Below the pieces are notes generated by a model, which saw only the letters and a list, made by a program, of their open reading frames with translations, was not told the origin of the DNA and ran no database searches. DNA of 64,000 nucleotides from NCBI GenBank assembly GCA_003246895.1, contig QKCL01000036.1, forward strand, positions 62,001 through 126,000, read 5' to 3'. Shown here one piece after another: positions 16,390 to 23,583 of this stretch (positions are counted from its first letter, which is position 1; each line of letters starts with the position of its first letter). The position numbers and the translations under genes are program-made. This stretch comes from Spirochaetota bacterium (GTDB lineage: Bacteria; Spirochaetota; UBA4802; UBA5550).

Positions 16390-16980
16390 ATGGAAAAAAA
16401 ATATAAAAATCAGATTTTAGATATTTTACCATTTCATAATGAAAAAATAAAAAACCAAATATTAGAATCAATTCGAATTATAGAAATTCCATCAAAGAAA
16501 ATACTGTTATTTGAAGGTGATATTGCTATCAACTTATTTTTAGTCTTGAAAGGTTGTTTGCGTACATATTTTATCAAAGATAATGGCAATGAAATTACAT
16601 CGCAATTTTTCATTGAAAATCATATGGTAGCTTCCTTTGAAAGTGCACTTACCAAAACGCCAAGTAGACAATATATTGATACTATTGAAGACTCTATCAT
16701 AGGAATTATAAATTTTGATAATATTACTAAGCTTATGAATGAATCCGACACCGCTAATAAATATATCAATGAATATTTGGTGTCTCGTCTTATTTATTAC
16801 ATGCATAACAGAGAATCCTTTATTCTTGATAAACCTGAAAAAAGGTACATTAAATTGATCAAGGAAAATCCAGGGATAATTTCACGAATACCTCAGCAAT
16901 ATATTGCTTCATATCTTGGTATTACACCTGTTTCTTTATCAAGGATCAGAGCTAGATTACAACAAATTAACAAAAGATAA
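16390..16980 (+). CDS. Crp/Fnr-family transcriptional regulator (cassette 2)
   Basis: 196 residues with an N-terminal cyclic-nucleotide-binding-type beta-roll (IPSKKILLFEGDIAINLFLV, LKGCLRTYFIKDNGNEITSQ) and a C-terminal helix-turn-helix (IPQQYIASYLGITPVSLSRIR). No iron-sulfur cysteine cluster is visible, so it is not a classical Fnr. It is AT-rich and carried in an integron-type cassette with the NAD(P)H oxidoreductase gene 78 bases downstream, which it may regulate. Confidence 0.87.
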   Translation: MEKKYKNQILDILPFHNEKIKNQILESIRIIEIPSKKILLFEGDIAINLFLVLKGCLRTYFIKDNGNEITSQFFIENHMVASFESALTKTPSRQYIDTIEDSIIGIINFDNITKLMNESDTANKYINEYLVSRLIYYMHNRESFILDKPEKRYIKLIKENPGIISRIPQQYIASYLGITPVSLSRIRARLQQINKR

Positions 16981-17058
16981 TTACAAATCATTAATTATCT
17001 CTTAGTATAATGTATAGGTATACACTTTTGCCAATATTTTAATTATTCAGAGGTAATA

Positions 17059-17652
17059 ATGAAAACAGTAATTGTATTTAATCATCCCTATGAAGGAAGT
17101 TTCTGTAATGCTATTTTACAGGCAGTAATACTTGGCCTTCAGAAAGCTAATCATGAAATTGACCTTATTCATTTAGATAAAGAAAATTTCAATCCAGTTA
17201 TGACAAAAGAAGATTTAAAGGCCTTTGTTGAAAAAAAGCCAATTGATCCAAAAGTAATTGAGTATAAGAATAGATTGAATGAAGCAAATCATCTTATTTT
17301 CATCTTTCCTATTTGGTGGGAAGTCATGCCAGCTTTAACAAAGGGATTCATCGATAAAGTTATCTTCCCTGGTGTTGCATACGATTATACTTCTAATGGA
17401 ATAGGGATGGTTCCATTATTTAAAAAATTAAATGGTGTAACGGTTATTACAACGATGAATACACCTAAGATTTTGTACCGTTTTATTTTTGCAAATGCAA
17501 TACAAAAAGCATTATTAATTGGTACTTTCTGGAAAATGGGATATAAAAAAAATAATTGGATAAATATGGCAATGGTTAAAATGTCCTCAGATAAAAAACG
17601 CAAGAAATGGCTTCAGAAAATTGAGAGAAGATTTTCATTATTGAATAAATAA
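17059..17652 (+). CDS. NAD(P)H oxidoreductase, flavodoxin-like fold (cassette 2)
   Basis: 197 residues of the NQO/MdaB/KefF-type flavodoxin-like family. Features are an N-terminal strand and phosphate loop (VIVFNHPYEGSFCNAIL), then FIFPIWWEVMPALTKGFIDKV, and a GVAYDY segment near the flavin. GAGGTAATA precedes the ATG. Such FMN/FAD proteins reduce quinones or protect against electrophiles. It is a distant paralogue of the chromosomal gene at 60992-61573 in this window, with the same INGHP/WWxxMPA layout. It travels with a Crp-like regulator in one cassette. Confidence 0.87.
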   Translation: MKTVIVFNHPYEGSFCNAILQAVILGLQKANHEIDLIHLDKENFNPVMTKEDLKAFVEKKPIDPKVIEYKNRLNEANHLIFIFPIWWEVMPALTKGFIDKVIFPGVAYDYTSNGIGMVPLFKKLNGVTVITTMNTPKILYRFIFANAIQKALLIGTFWKMGYKKNNWINMAMVKMSSDKKRKKWLQKIERRFSLLNK

Positions 17653-17676
17653 ATATTGTATTTGTCGCGCTACTTC

Positions 17677-17852
17677 ATATAACTAAGCATACCCGCTCCG
17701 CTCCTCGGTGCCTAAAGGCGCCTGCGGTGCTCGGCACTCGCGCTTTCCTCATTCGCGGCGCGGGACTTGGGGACGGTTCCATTCGCGCCGCTCATTTCGG
17801 GCGCTCGGCAAATGCGGCTGGGCCGCACTTCGGGTATGCTTGTACGTTATGT
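17677..17852 (+). other. attC site 2
   Basis: R'' ATATAAC (17677-17683), L'' GCATACCCG (17687-17695), L' CGGGTATGC (17831-17839) and R' GTTATGT (17846-17852). The first 20 bases of the cassette (from 16329) are complementary to its end (to 17683) at 16 of 20 positions, as expected for a cassette that was once a circle. Confidence 0.82.
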
Positions 17853-17986
17853 GTAATTGCCACTTGAATGCCGGGGACATCGGTAACGAAATAACGTCAC
17901 GACATAGCTAACACTTAATTTACTATTTATTATAAAATTTGTTTTTACTGTACATCAATTTATTTTAATAAATAGGAGGTGTGCAA

Positions 17987-18622
17987 ATGAAAAATTTTTT
18001 TAATGACAAAGATGAAATCATTAATACACTCAGAGATGCAAAAGAATTTGCTGAACATATTATTGAAACTATACGTGAACCATTAGTAGTATTGAATTTA
18101 GAATTGCGGGTGATTTTCGCAAACAGTTCATTTTATAAAAAATTTAATGTTTCTAAAGAAGAAACTGAAGGAGAATTATTATATAGTCTTGGTAATAATC
18201 AATGGGATATACCAGAGTTGAGAGAATTGCTTGAAAAAATTATTCCAAATAATATGATCTTTAATGATTTTGAAGTACAACATGACTTTAATTATATAGG
18301 AAAAAGAATTATGCATCTAAATGCTAGAAGGATTAATAATAGCAAAATAATTCTTTTAGCTATTGAAGATGTCACTACGCGTATAACTTATGAAAATGAA
18401 TTAAAATTAAAAAATAAAGAGCTAGAAATCGCATTGTCAGAAATAAAAGAGTTAAGAGGCATTTTGCCAATTTGTTCTTTTTGCAAAAAAATAAGAAATG
18501 ACAAAGGTTATTGGGAACAAATTGAAGTATACATTCATAATCATACTGATGCAGATTTTAGTCATAGCATATGCCCAGATTGTTTAAAGAAAAATTATCC
18601 TGATTTTGATTTAAAAGAATAA
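17987..18622 (+). CDS. PAS-domain protein with C-terminal CxxC module (cassette 3)
   Basis: 211 residues, ATG 17987 with AGGAGG seven bases upstream. Residues about 20-125 are a PAS sensor domain (REPLVVLNLELRVIFANSSF). A short coiled coil (LKNKELEIALSEIKELRG) then leads to a compact ILPICSFCKKIRNDKGYW module ending SHSICPDCLKK. The four cysteines in two CxxC pairs form a small metal- or redox-type domain that is common at the ends of histidine kinases and response regulators. No kinase or output domain is present, so it may be an adaptor or stand-alone sensor. AT-rich; sole gene of its cassette. Confidence 0.8.
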   Translation: MKNFFNDKDEIINTLRDAKEFAEHIIETIREPLVVLNLELRVIFANSSFYKKFNVSKEETEGELLYSLGNNQWDIPELRELLEKIIPNNMIFNDFEVQHDFNYIGKRIMHLNARRINNSKIILLAIEDVTTRITYENELKLKNKELEIALSEIKELRGILPICSFCKKIRNDKGYWEQIEVYIHNHTDADFSHSICPDCLKKNYPDFDLKE

Positions 18623-18671
18623 GTAAATAGTATTAATAATCGGTTCATTTTTATTAAAAAGTGGCAACTAC

Positions 18672-18764
18672 ACATAACAAAGCTTATGCGCTTCACTCGC
18701 TGTCGCTCGTTCGGGCTACGCCAAATCGCGGCGGTGAGGCTGCCGCGACTTCGCATAAGCAAAA
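18672..18764 (+). other. attC site 3, interrupted by an insertion sequence
   Basis: R'' ACATAAC (18672-18678), L'' GCTTATGCG (18682-18690) and L' CGCATAAGC (18752-18760) are intact, but the expected R' core is missing because an IS3-type element begins at 18765. The cassette start (17846 on) and the cassette end (to 18678) are complementary at 19 of 20 positions. Confidence 0.78.
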
Positions 18765-18836
18765 TGACCTGACCCCCAAAAACTAATCCACTTGCAATTA
18801 GAGACTTAATGAATATAATAAGTCCTGGAGGTTGCA

Positions 18837-19100
18837 ATGAAACGCAAACGATTTACAGAGAATCAAATTTTTACAATCCTTAAAGAAGCTGAATCAGGAA
18901 TTAAAGTTCAAGATCTATGTCGTAAACATGGAATAAGTGATGCTACTTTTTATAACTGGCGTTCCAAGTATGGCGGTATGGAAATATCTGATATGAAACG
19001 TCTTAAAGAACTTGAAGAAGAAAATTTAAGATTAAAGAAAATCGTAGCAGATCAGGTTCTTGATATCGATGCCCTAAAATCCGTAATAAAAAAGTACTGA
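18837..19100 (+). CDS. IS3-family transposase OrfA
   Basis: 87 residues: an N-terminal helix-turn-helix (TENQIFTILKEAESGIKVQD, then GISDATFYNWRSKYGGM) and a C-terminal leucine-zipper helix (MKRLKELEEENLRLKKIVAD). This is the DNA-binding half of an IS3-type transposase. An AAAAAAG slippery run (19088-19094) near its end fits the -1 frameshift that makes the OrfAB fusion in this family; in the shifted frame the reading continues as KVLTPETKRESVLYL. Confidence 0.92.
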   Translation: MKRKRFTENQIFTILKEAESGIKVQDLCRKHGISDATFYNWRSKYGGMEISDMKRLKELEEENLRLKKIVADQVLDIDALKSVIKKY

Positions 19101-19942
19101 CGCCTGAAACGAAACGGGAATCTGTATTATATTTGATAGATCGTTTCGGGTTAAGTCAGCGACGAGCATGTTCTCTTGTCAGTTTTAGCCGTTCAACTTT
19201 TAGATATCATCCCAGGGAGAAAGATGATAATGTCTTGCGGGCAAGGATGAAGGAAATTTCCCAAAAGAATAAAAGATTCGGATATAGAAGAATTCATATT
19301 TTATTAAAAAGAGAAGGTCTTGTATGTAATCAAAAAAGAACTGAAAGAATATACAAAGAAGAAGATTTATCTATTAAAAAACGCAGCAAGAAACGTTTTA
19401 AATGTTCGTTGAGAATATCCCTGTCCCAACCCAAAAATATAAATGAGATTTGGGCTATGGATTTTGTATCTGACAGTCTTTATAATGGCAGGAGATTCAG
19501 AACTCTTAATATTATTGATATAAAAAGCCGTGAATGCCTTGATATTGAGGTGGATACTTCGATTTAAGGAAAAAGAGTATCCAGAGTTTTGGATAAATTA
19601 ATATATCTCAGAGGGAAATCGAAATATATTATGTGTGATAATGGTCCTGAATTTACAAGTATTTCCATGGATCAGTGGGCTTATAAAGAGAAAATTAAAC
19701 TTCAATTTATTACTCCTGGAAAGCCAGTTGAGAATGCTTTTATCGAAAGTTTTAATGGTAAATTTAGGGATGAATGTTTAAATGAGCATTGGTTCAGCAG
19801 CATAGATGATGCTAAAAGAAAAATTGATCTATGGCGTCACGAATATAATACAGAACGACCTCATAGCTCATTGGGAAATCTAACTCCCTTTGAATATGCT
19901 GAAAAATTAAAATACGAAATGAATAATGCAATAATTCTCTAA
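19091..19942 (+). pseudogene. IS3-family transposase OrfB with an in-frame stop
   Basis: The -1 frame encodes the integrase-type catalytic half: RFGLSQRRACSLVSFSRSTF, WAMDFVSDSL (first Asp), MCDNGPEF (second Asp) and [17 protein letters not shown] (catalytic Glu), ending [22 protein letters not shown] at 19565-19567, after DTSI and before GKRVSRVLD, cuts the frame between the first and second catalytic Asp. The rest is intact, so the loss is recent and the copy is probably unable to move on its own. Confidence 0.85.
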
Positions 19943-19973
19943 TTAAAAGTGGGCGAAAACAGGGGTCAGGTCA

Positions 19974-20215
19974 AAGGTATCAAAAAGGGTAGGTGGGAAT
20001 ATCACTGTGAATAGTAGAGGCTTGTAAATTTAACCATGTATTTTGCTGACTTATTCTATTTGCATCGCCATGGCATCCACCAATTCTTAACTAACTCAAA
20101 ATTCTTAAATGCCCCAGAAAGATTAGATTACCAAAAAAGTATTGATATTCCCTGAATTTATTTTATCATCAGCTCAATGGGCGAGAAGATGCCCACGGCA
20201 GTTGCAGAGCGTCAT
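19974..20215. other. Gene-free remnant between the IS and the next cassette
   Basis: No gene of convincing length. It may be the rest of a decayed cassette: it ends in a small hairpin (GGGC-GAGAAGAT-GCCC near 20180) shortly before a GTTGTGT core at 20216. The expected R' of the interrupted attC was not found directly right of the IS. Confidence 0.4.
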
Positions 20216-20280
20216 GTTGTGTGAAACGGTCATATTGGCTTTGAACGGGCATCCTGCCCGGCTTAGATGGAGGATATATA

Positions 20281-21123
20281 TTGAAAGACAATAATGAAAA
20301 CAAATTATTCGATATATTAAACAATGAATTATTTACATATGAATTTATTTCTGGTATTGCGGGAGATCGCATTTTAACAGATAATGAAAAACTTATTTAT
20401 GATAAATTATTAAATGAATCAGGCGATGATTTATACGTTAAACTACTTTTCTATATTACACATCAAATATTCTCTGAGAAAAATTCCAAGTTGTTATGGA
20501 ATGATATTTTAGAACATAAGAATAAAATTTCTGAAATTCTAAATAGAAATGTCGAAATTTCTGTTGCTACTTTAGATTACTTAACTAATATCAAGAAAGA
20601 AATAAAAAATCCAAAATTGATTGGAGAGGCTTTTATTGGAAAAATTGCTGAAATTGCCTCTATAGATCCATTAACAAAACTATACAATAGGCAGTATTTA
20701 TTTTTAAAATTGAAAGAAGAAATAAATAGATATTCAAGATATGAAACTACTTTTTCTGTTTTAATGATTGATTTAGATAATTTCAAAGTTATTAATGATT
20801 CTTTTGGGCATCAAAAAGGTGATGAAATATTATCTGAGTTTGGTAATATTTTAGATGCATCAAAACGAGAATTAGATATTTGTGCGAGATATGGCGGAGA
20901 AGAATTTATTATTATTTTACCTCATACAGATAGAAGTGAATCATACAAAATTGCTGAAAGACTCAGATTATTAATAATTGATAAATTCAAAAATGATAAT
21001 TTAACTGCCAGCATAGGAATATCAAATTGTCCTGAAAACGGAAAAACAATAGAATCGTTAATAAAAAAAGCTGATGATTCTCTTTATAAATCAAAAAAAA
21101 TGGGAAAAAACAGAGTATCATAA
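20281..21123 (+). CDS. GGDEF-domain diguanylate cyclase (last cassette)
   Basis: 280 residues from a TTG start, preceded by GGAGG at good spacing. The N-terminal 120 residues are an all-helical region of unknown type. The C-terminal GGDEF domain has LTKLYNRQYLF, the metal-binding MIDLDNFKVINDSFGH, the active-site loop GGEEF (about 205-209) and an upstream RELD inhibitory I-site exactly five residues before it. It should therefore make cyclic di-GMP and be product-inhibited. AT-rich. The bases after GTTGTGT at 20216 are complementary to the cassette end near 21184-21204, so it is an integron-type cassette. Confidence 0.9.
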   Translation: MKDNNENKLFDILNNELFTYEFISGIAGDRILTDNEKLIYDKLLNESGDDLYVKLLFYITHQIFSEKNSKLLWNDILEHKNKISEILNRNVEISVATLDYLTNIKKEIKNPKLIGEAFIGKIAEIASIDPLTKLYNRQYLFLKLKEEINRYSRYETTFSVLMIDLDNFKVINDSFGHQKGDEILSEFGNILDASKRELDICARYGGEEFIIILPHTDRSESYKIAERLRLLIIDKFKNDNLTASIGISNCPENGKTIESLIKKADDSLYKSKKMGKNRVS

Positions 21124-21197
21124 TTTACTAAACACTTCCCGTTTTTCGACATCCATGTCTCAAAACGGTGAAAACTTATTGTAAATATGTCCGCATC

Positions 21198-21230
21198 ATA
21201 CAACTAATAGAAGTCTTGACGTAGTTGTCC
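21198..21230 (+). other. Short or degenerate attC-like site, right end of the array
   Basis: R''-like ATACAAC (21198-21204) and R'-like GTTGTCC (21224-21230) enclose only about 20 bases, too short for a normal attC. Pairing of the cassette start (20216 on) with the cassette end (17 of 21 positions) still supports a cassette origin. Confidence 0.45.
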
Positions 21231-21239
21231 AAAAAAATA

Positions 21240-21270
21240 CCGCTGATGTTACTCAGTGGTTTATTTTTTT
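21240..21270 (+). terminator. Rho-independent terminator
   Basis: A seven-pair stem, CCGCTGA/TCAGTGG with one G-T pair, a six-base loop and then TTTATTTTTTT. It closes the cassette array on the plus strand. Confidence 0.7.
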
Positions 21271-21438
21271 AAAGGTGAATATCTTTATCTTGTTCATAAA
21301 CAACTATGCTAAGACTTTGTTGAACAGGCCTTCTGTATTTGCAGAAAGCATCAGTAATTGCCTATGATGCCCATGCAGCTTTGGCTATGGAAACCGCATG
21401 GCATAATTAAAAGAAAGGATAATGTTAACTTTTAACTT

Positions 21439-21981
21439 ATGATAATAAAAAGAAAACATGTATATATTGGACTGATTCTGATCGTCACTGCTTGTTTTGC
21501 TCTTGATAATCGGTTGAATAAAGAATACAGGGATTACAAAACAGTTAAGGTCAGGGACAATGAATTAATTATATTAAAGCGTAATGATTATTATGGAATA
21601 CTGAAATTTGAAAATCAGACACTAAGCCCTCAGAGAGCAAATTACAGTTGGATATTAAGTAAAAATAAGATTATTCGGTTAGAGGATAAATCGTCATGTA
21701 CTTATGGTCATGGGGTAACCGGCGATGACGTTTCAAAGGGCAGGCTGACACCTGTTGAGTTTGGCTCATTTAAATTTTACTGGTCACCCAAAACAGAAAG
21801 TTTGGGATATGTATATCTAAACTATTATCCGGAAAATAATGAGCAAAACGGCCCGTTATTTTGGACGATATCAACAGATAAAGATATCAATGCCTCAACT
21901 TTGATTAAAGCAGAATCAAAATTTCAACTATTGAGTGTAAAGAAAAGGAATGTAGTAACCTGGTTCTTCAAAAAAGATTAA
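21439..21981 (+). CDS. Lipoprotein of unknown function
   Basis: 180 residues. The N-terminus is a lipoprotein signal (MIIKRKHVYIGLILIVTACF, lipobox VTAC, Cys19). The mature domain is beta-rich with many aromatic residues (LKRNDYYGILKFENQTL, FKFYWSPKTESLGYVYLNYY). No ribosome site is close to the ATG. I recognise no family. It lies just right of the cassette array and shares its fairly AT-rich composition, so it may belong to the same accessory region. Confidence 0.65.
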   Translation: MIIKRKHVYIGLILIVTACFALDNRLNKEYRDYKTVKVRDNELIILKRNDYYGILKFENQTLSPQRANYSWILSKNKIIRLEDKSSCTYGHGVTGDDVSKGRLTPVEFGSFKFYWSPKTESLGYVYLNYYPENNEQNGPLFWTISTDKDINASTLIKAESKFQLLSVKKRNVVTWFFKKD

Positions 21982-22054
21982 AAGAGACAACCATGATCAA
22001 TCTTGTACTCTACTATACTCAAAGATTGTTTGTATCATCCGGCTCATAAGCAGA

Positions 22055-22094
22055 GACCTTGCACTTACAGTATGGACCTTGCACCTACAGTACA
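22055..22094. repeat. 20-bp tandem duplication before the NimA-like gene
   Basis: GACCTTGCACTTACAGTATG is followed directly by GACCTTGCACCTACAGTACA, 17 of 20 bases identical. It lies immediately upstream of a 20-bp perfect palindrome. Confidence 0.6.
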
Positions 22095-22113
22095 TACGTT
22101 GCATGCAACGTAT
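22094..22113. promoter_or_regulatory. 20-bp perfect palindrome, candidate operator
   Basis: ATACGTTGCATGCAACGTAT is fully self-complementary and lies 20 bases before the probable TTG start of the NimA-like gene. Its position suits a repressor-binding site over the promoter or leader. Confidence 0.5.
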
Positions 22114-22132
22114 CAACGACAGGAGAAAACAA

Positions 22133-22614
22133 TTGGAAAGATATCACATCAGAAGATCGGACAGGGAAATAAAAGACGAAGAGGAAATAAGATCCATTCT
22201 TGAAAAAGGCAGATTCGTCACTCTGGCCCTTGCAAATGAAAACATGCCCTACGCTGTTACTCTGAGCTACGGCTTTGACAGGGCAGGTAACTGCCTCTAC
22301 ATGCACTGCGCCAAAGAGGGCAAAAGATAGATTTCATTAAAAACAATAAAACTGTCTGCGGAACAATTGTCGAAGACCACGGCTATGTTCAGGAGAACTG
22401 CAAGCACAGATACAGAACTCTGGTCTTCTACGGTGAAGTCTCCTTTGTCACAGAGGAAGATGAAAAAGCGAAAGCAATCGACACAATAATAAGGCACCTT
22501 GAAGAGAACCCCGATGTGATGATCCAAAAAGTAATGGCCAGTGCCGGCCGCATGGGCGCAGCAACTGTCCTTCGCATGGACATTAAAAACATCTGCGCCA
22601 GGCAGGGGGAATGA
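22133..22614 (+). pseudogene. NimA-like pyridoxamine 5'-phosphate oxidase family protein, frameshifted
   Basis: Starting at TTG 22133 (AGGAG seven bases upstream) the frame reads HIRRSDREIKDEEEIRSILE, then RFVTLALANENMPYAVTLSY and LYMHCAKEGK, the N-terminal half of the NimA/PNPOx-like flavin-binding split barrel. It then hits TAG. Adding one A to the AAAA run near 22321 restores the family sequence (IDFIKNNKTVCGTIVED, HRYRTLVFYGEVSFV, RMDIKNICARQGE) to a stop at 22614. This is a one-base deletion in a homopolymer, so either a recent pseudogene or a sequencing error. Relatives bind FMN and include nitroimidazole-resistance proteins. Confidence 0.82.
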
Positions 22615-22701
22615 AACCTGTATTGTATACGGAGAGGTCGGTTCAGGAGATGAACTGTTTCAGGATAATAAATAATTTAAAAAAATAGAAGCCTGTTTCG
22701 T

Positions 22702-23265
22702 ATGTATAACATGGCAGAGAAATTCAGAAAAAGATACAGGATAGAATCAGTCCGGTTAAAGGGCTGGGATTACAGTCGATGTGGTGCATATTTTATAACT
22801 ATTTGTACCCGGGATATGGAAAATTATTTTGGCAGTATAGAAGATGGTAACATGGTTTTGTCCGATGTGGGTAAAATCGCAAACCGCGAATGGTTTAAAA
22901 CACCGGATATTCGTTCCGATATGAATTTGACATTAGGGGAATTTATTGTAATGCCGAACCATGTTCATGGGATCATAATCATTGGTGAAAATCGTTATAA
23001 TTCCCGAACCGGCACGGGTAGAGACGCAATGCATTGCGTCTCTACCCGTGCCGACGCAAACGTCGGTCGTTTCGGACCGCAATCGAAAAACATTGCATCA
23101 ATAATCCGTGGATATAAATCGGCCGTAACGATTCATTCCCGTAAAATCAAATCCGATTTCGCATGGCAGGCACGTTATTACGACCACATAATCCGTGATG
23201 AAAAAACGTTCAGAAAAATATCATGTTATATCCGCAATAACCCTTCTAAATATGCAGGAACATAA
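22702..23265 (+). CDS. REP-associated tyrosine transposase (RAYT, Y1/IS200-like)
   Basis: 187 residues with the Y1 HUH-nuclease pattern: RLKGWDYSRCGAYFITICTR, the metal-binding MPNHVHGI (HUH) and the catalytic tyrosine in WQARYYDHIIRDE, followed by KISCYIRNNPSKYAG. RAYTs are single-copy relatives of IS200 transposases that mobilise REP palindromes. Here a 42-bp perfect palindrome lies inside the gene and is read through in frame (NSRTGTGRDAMHCVSTRADA), between the HUH motif and the tyrosine. No family ends (IS200-type hairpins) flank the gene. Confidence 0.9.
   Translation: MYNMAEKFRKRYRIESVRLKGWDYSRCGAYFITICTRDMENYFGSIEDGNMVLSDVGKIANREWFKTPDIRSDMNLTLGEFIVMPNHVHGIIIIGENRYNSRTGTGRDAMHCVSTRADANVGRFGPQSKNIASIIRGYKSAVTIHSRKIKSDFAWQARYYDHIIRDEKTFRKISCYIRNNPSKYAGT
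23011..23066. repeat. REP-like element: 42-bp perfect palindrome plus a second hairpin, within the RAYT gene
   Basis: Positions 23011-23052 are a perfect palindrome whose left arm is GGCACGGGTAGAGACGCAAT plus G. It is followed, overlapping by two bases, by CCGACG-CAAA-CGTCGG (23051-23066). A palindrome with GTAGAGACGCAATG arms next to a smaller stem is the layout of REP elements. Confidence 0.8.
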
Positions 23266-23390
23266 TGTTATCCCTGTAAATGTTCAGTATGTTGCGCGTT
23301 TACAGGGCAAATTGAACCATTGTCTGTGCATAAAAAGAGTCTTGACCTCTGCCTTCCCCGTTGCTGCACATGGTACTGAAGAGGGTGTAA

Positions 23391-23530
23391 GACATCTCCT
23401 CCAATATACCAAACGAAAATATTACTTTATTTATTATACAGATTGTAGTAATACTATTATAAGAATCTGAAGGATGGGCTGTGAACCTTAAAGAAAATAT
23501 GAACATCTTTTCTCCATAGAAAGAAGCTGC
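23391..23530 (+). repeat. Direct repeat A: duplicated leader and first codons of the hybrid kinase gene
   Basis: About 140 bases nearly identical to 27524-27670, including the GAAGGATGGGCT ribosome-site region, the GTG start and codons for NLKE-MNIF. In this copy the frame stops after a few more codons (CCATAG), so it is a dead 5' fragment of the kinase gene. Confidence 0.85.
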
Positions 23531-23583
23531 AGTCTCTATCCACTTCATGTGAAATCGCAGAATGATGACCAGAATATAAATAG

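Larger units (their letters stand above)
18765..19973 (+). mobile_element. IS3-family insertion sequence in attC site 3
   Basis: The ends TGACCTGACCCC (18765 on) and GGGGTCAGGTCA (ending 19973) are inverted repeats, giving an element of about 1.2 kb. It carries orfA and a broken orfB. The flanks read AAAA on the left and AAGG on the right, so a clear target duplication cannot be assigned. Confidence 0.87.
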
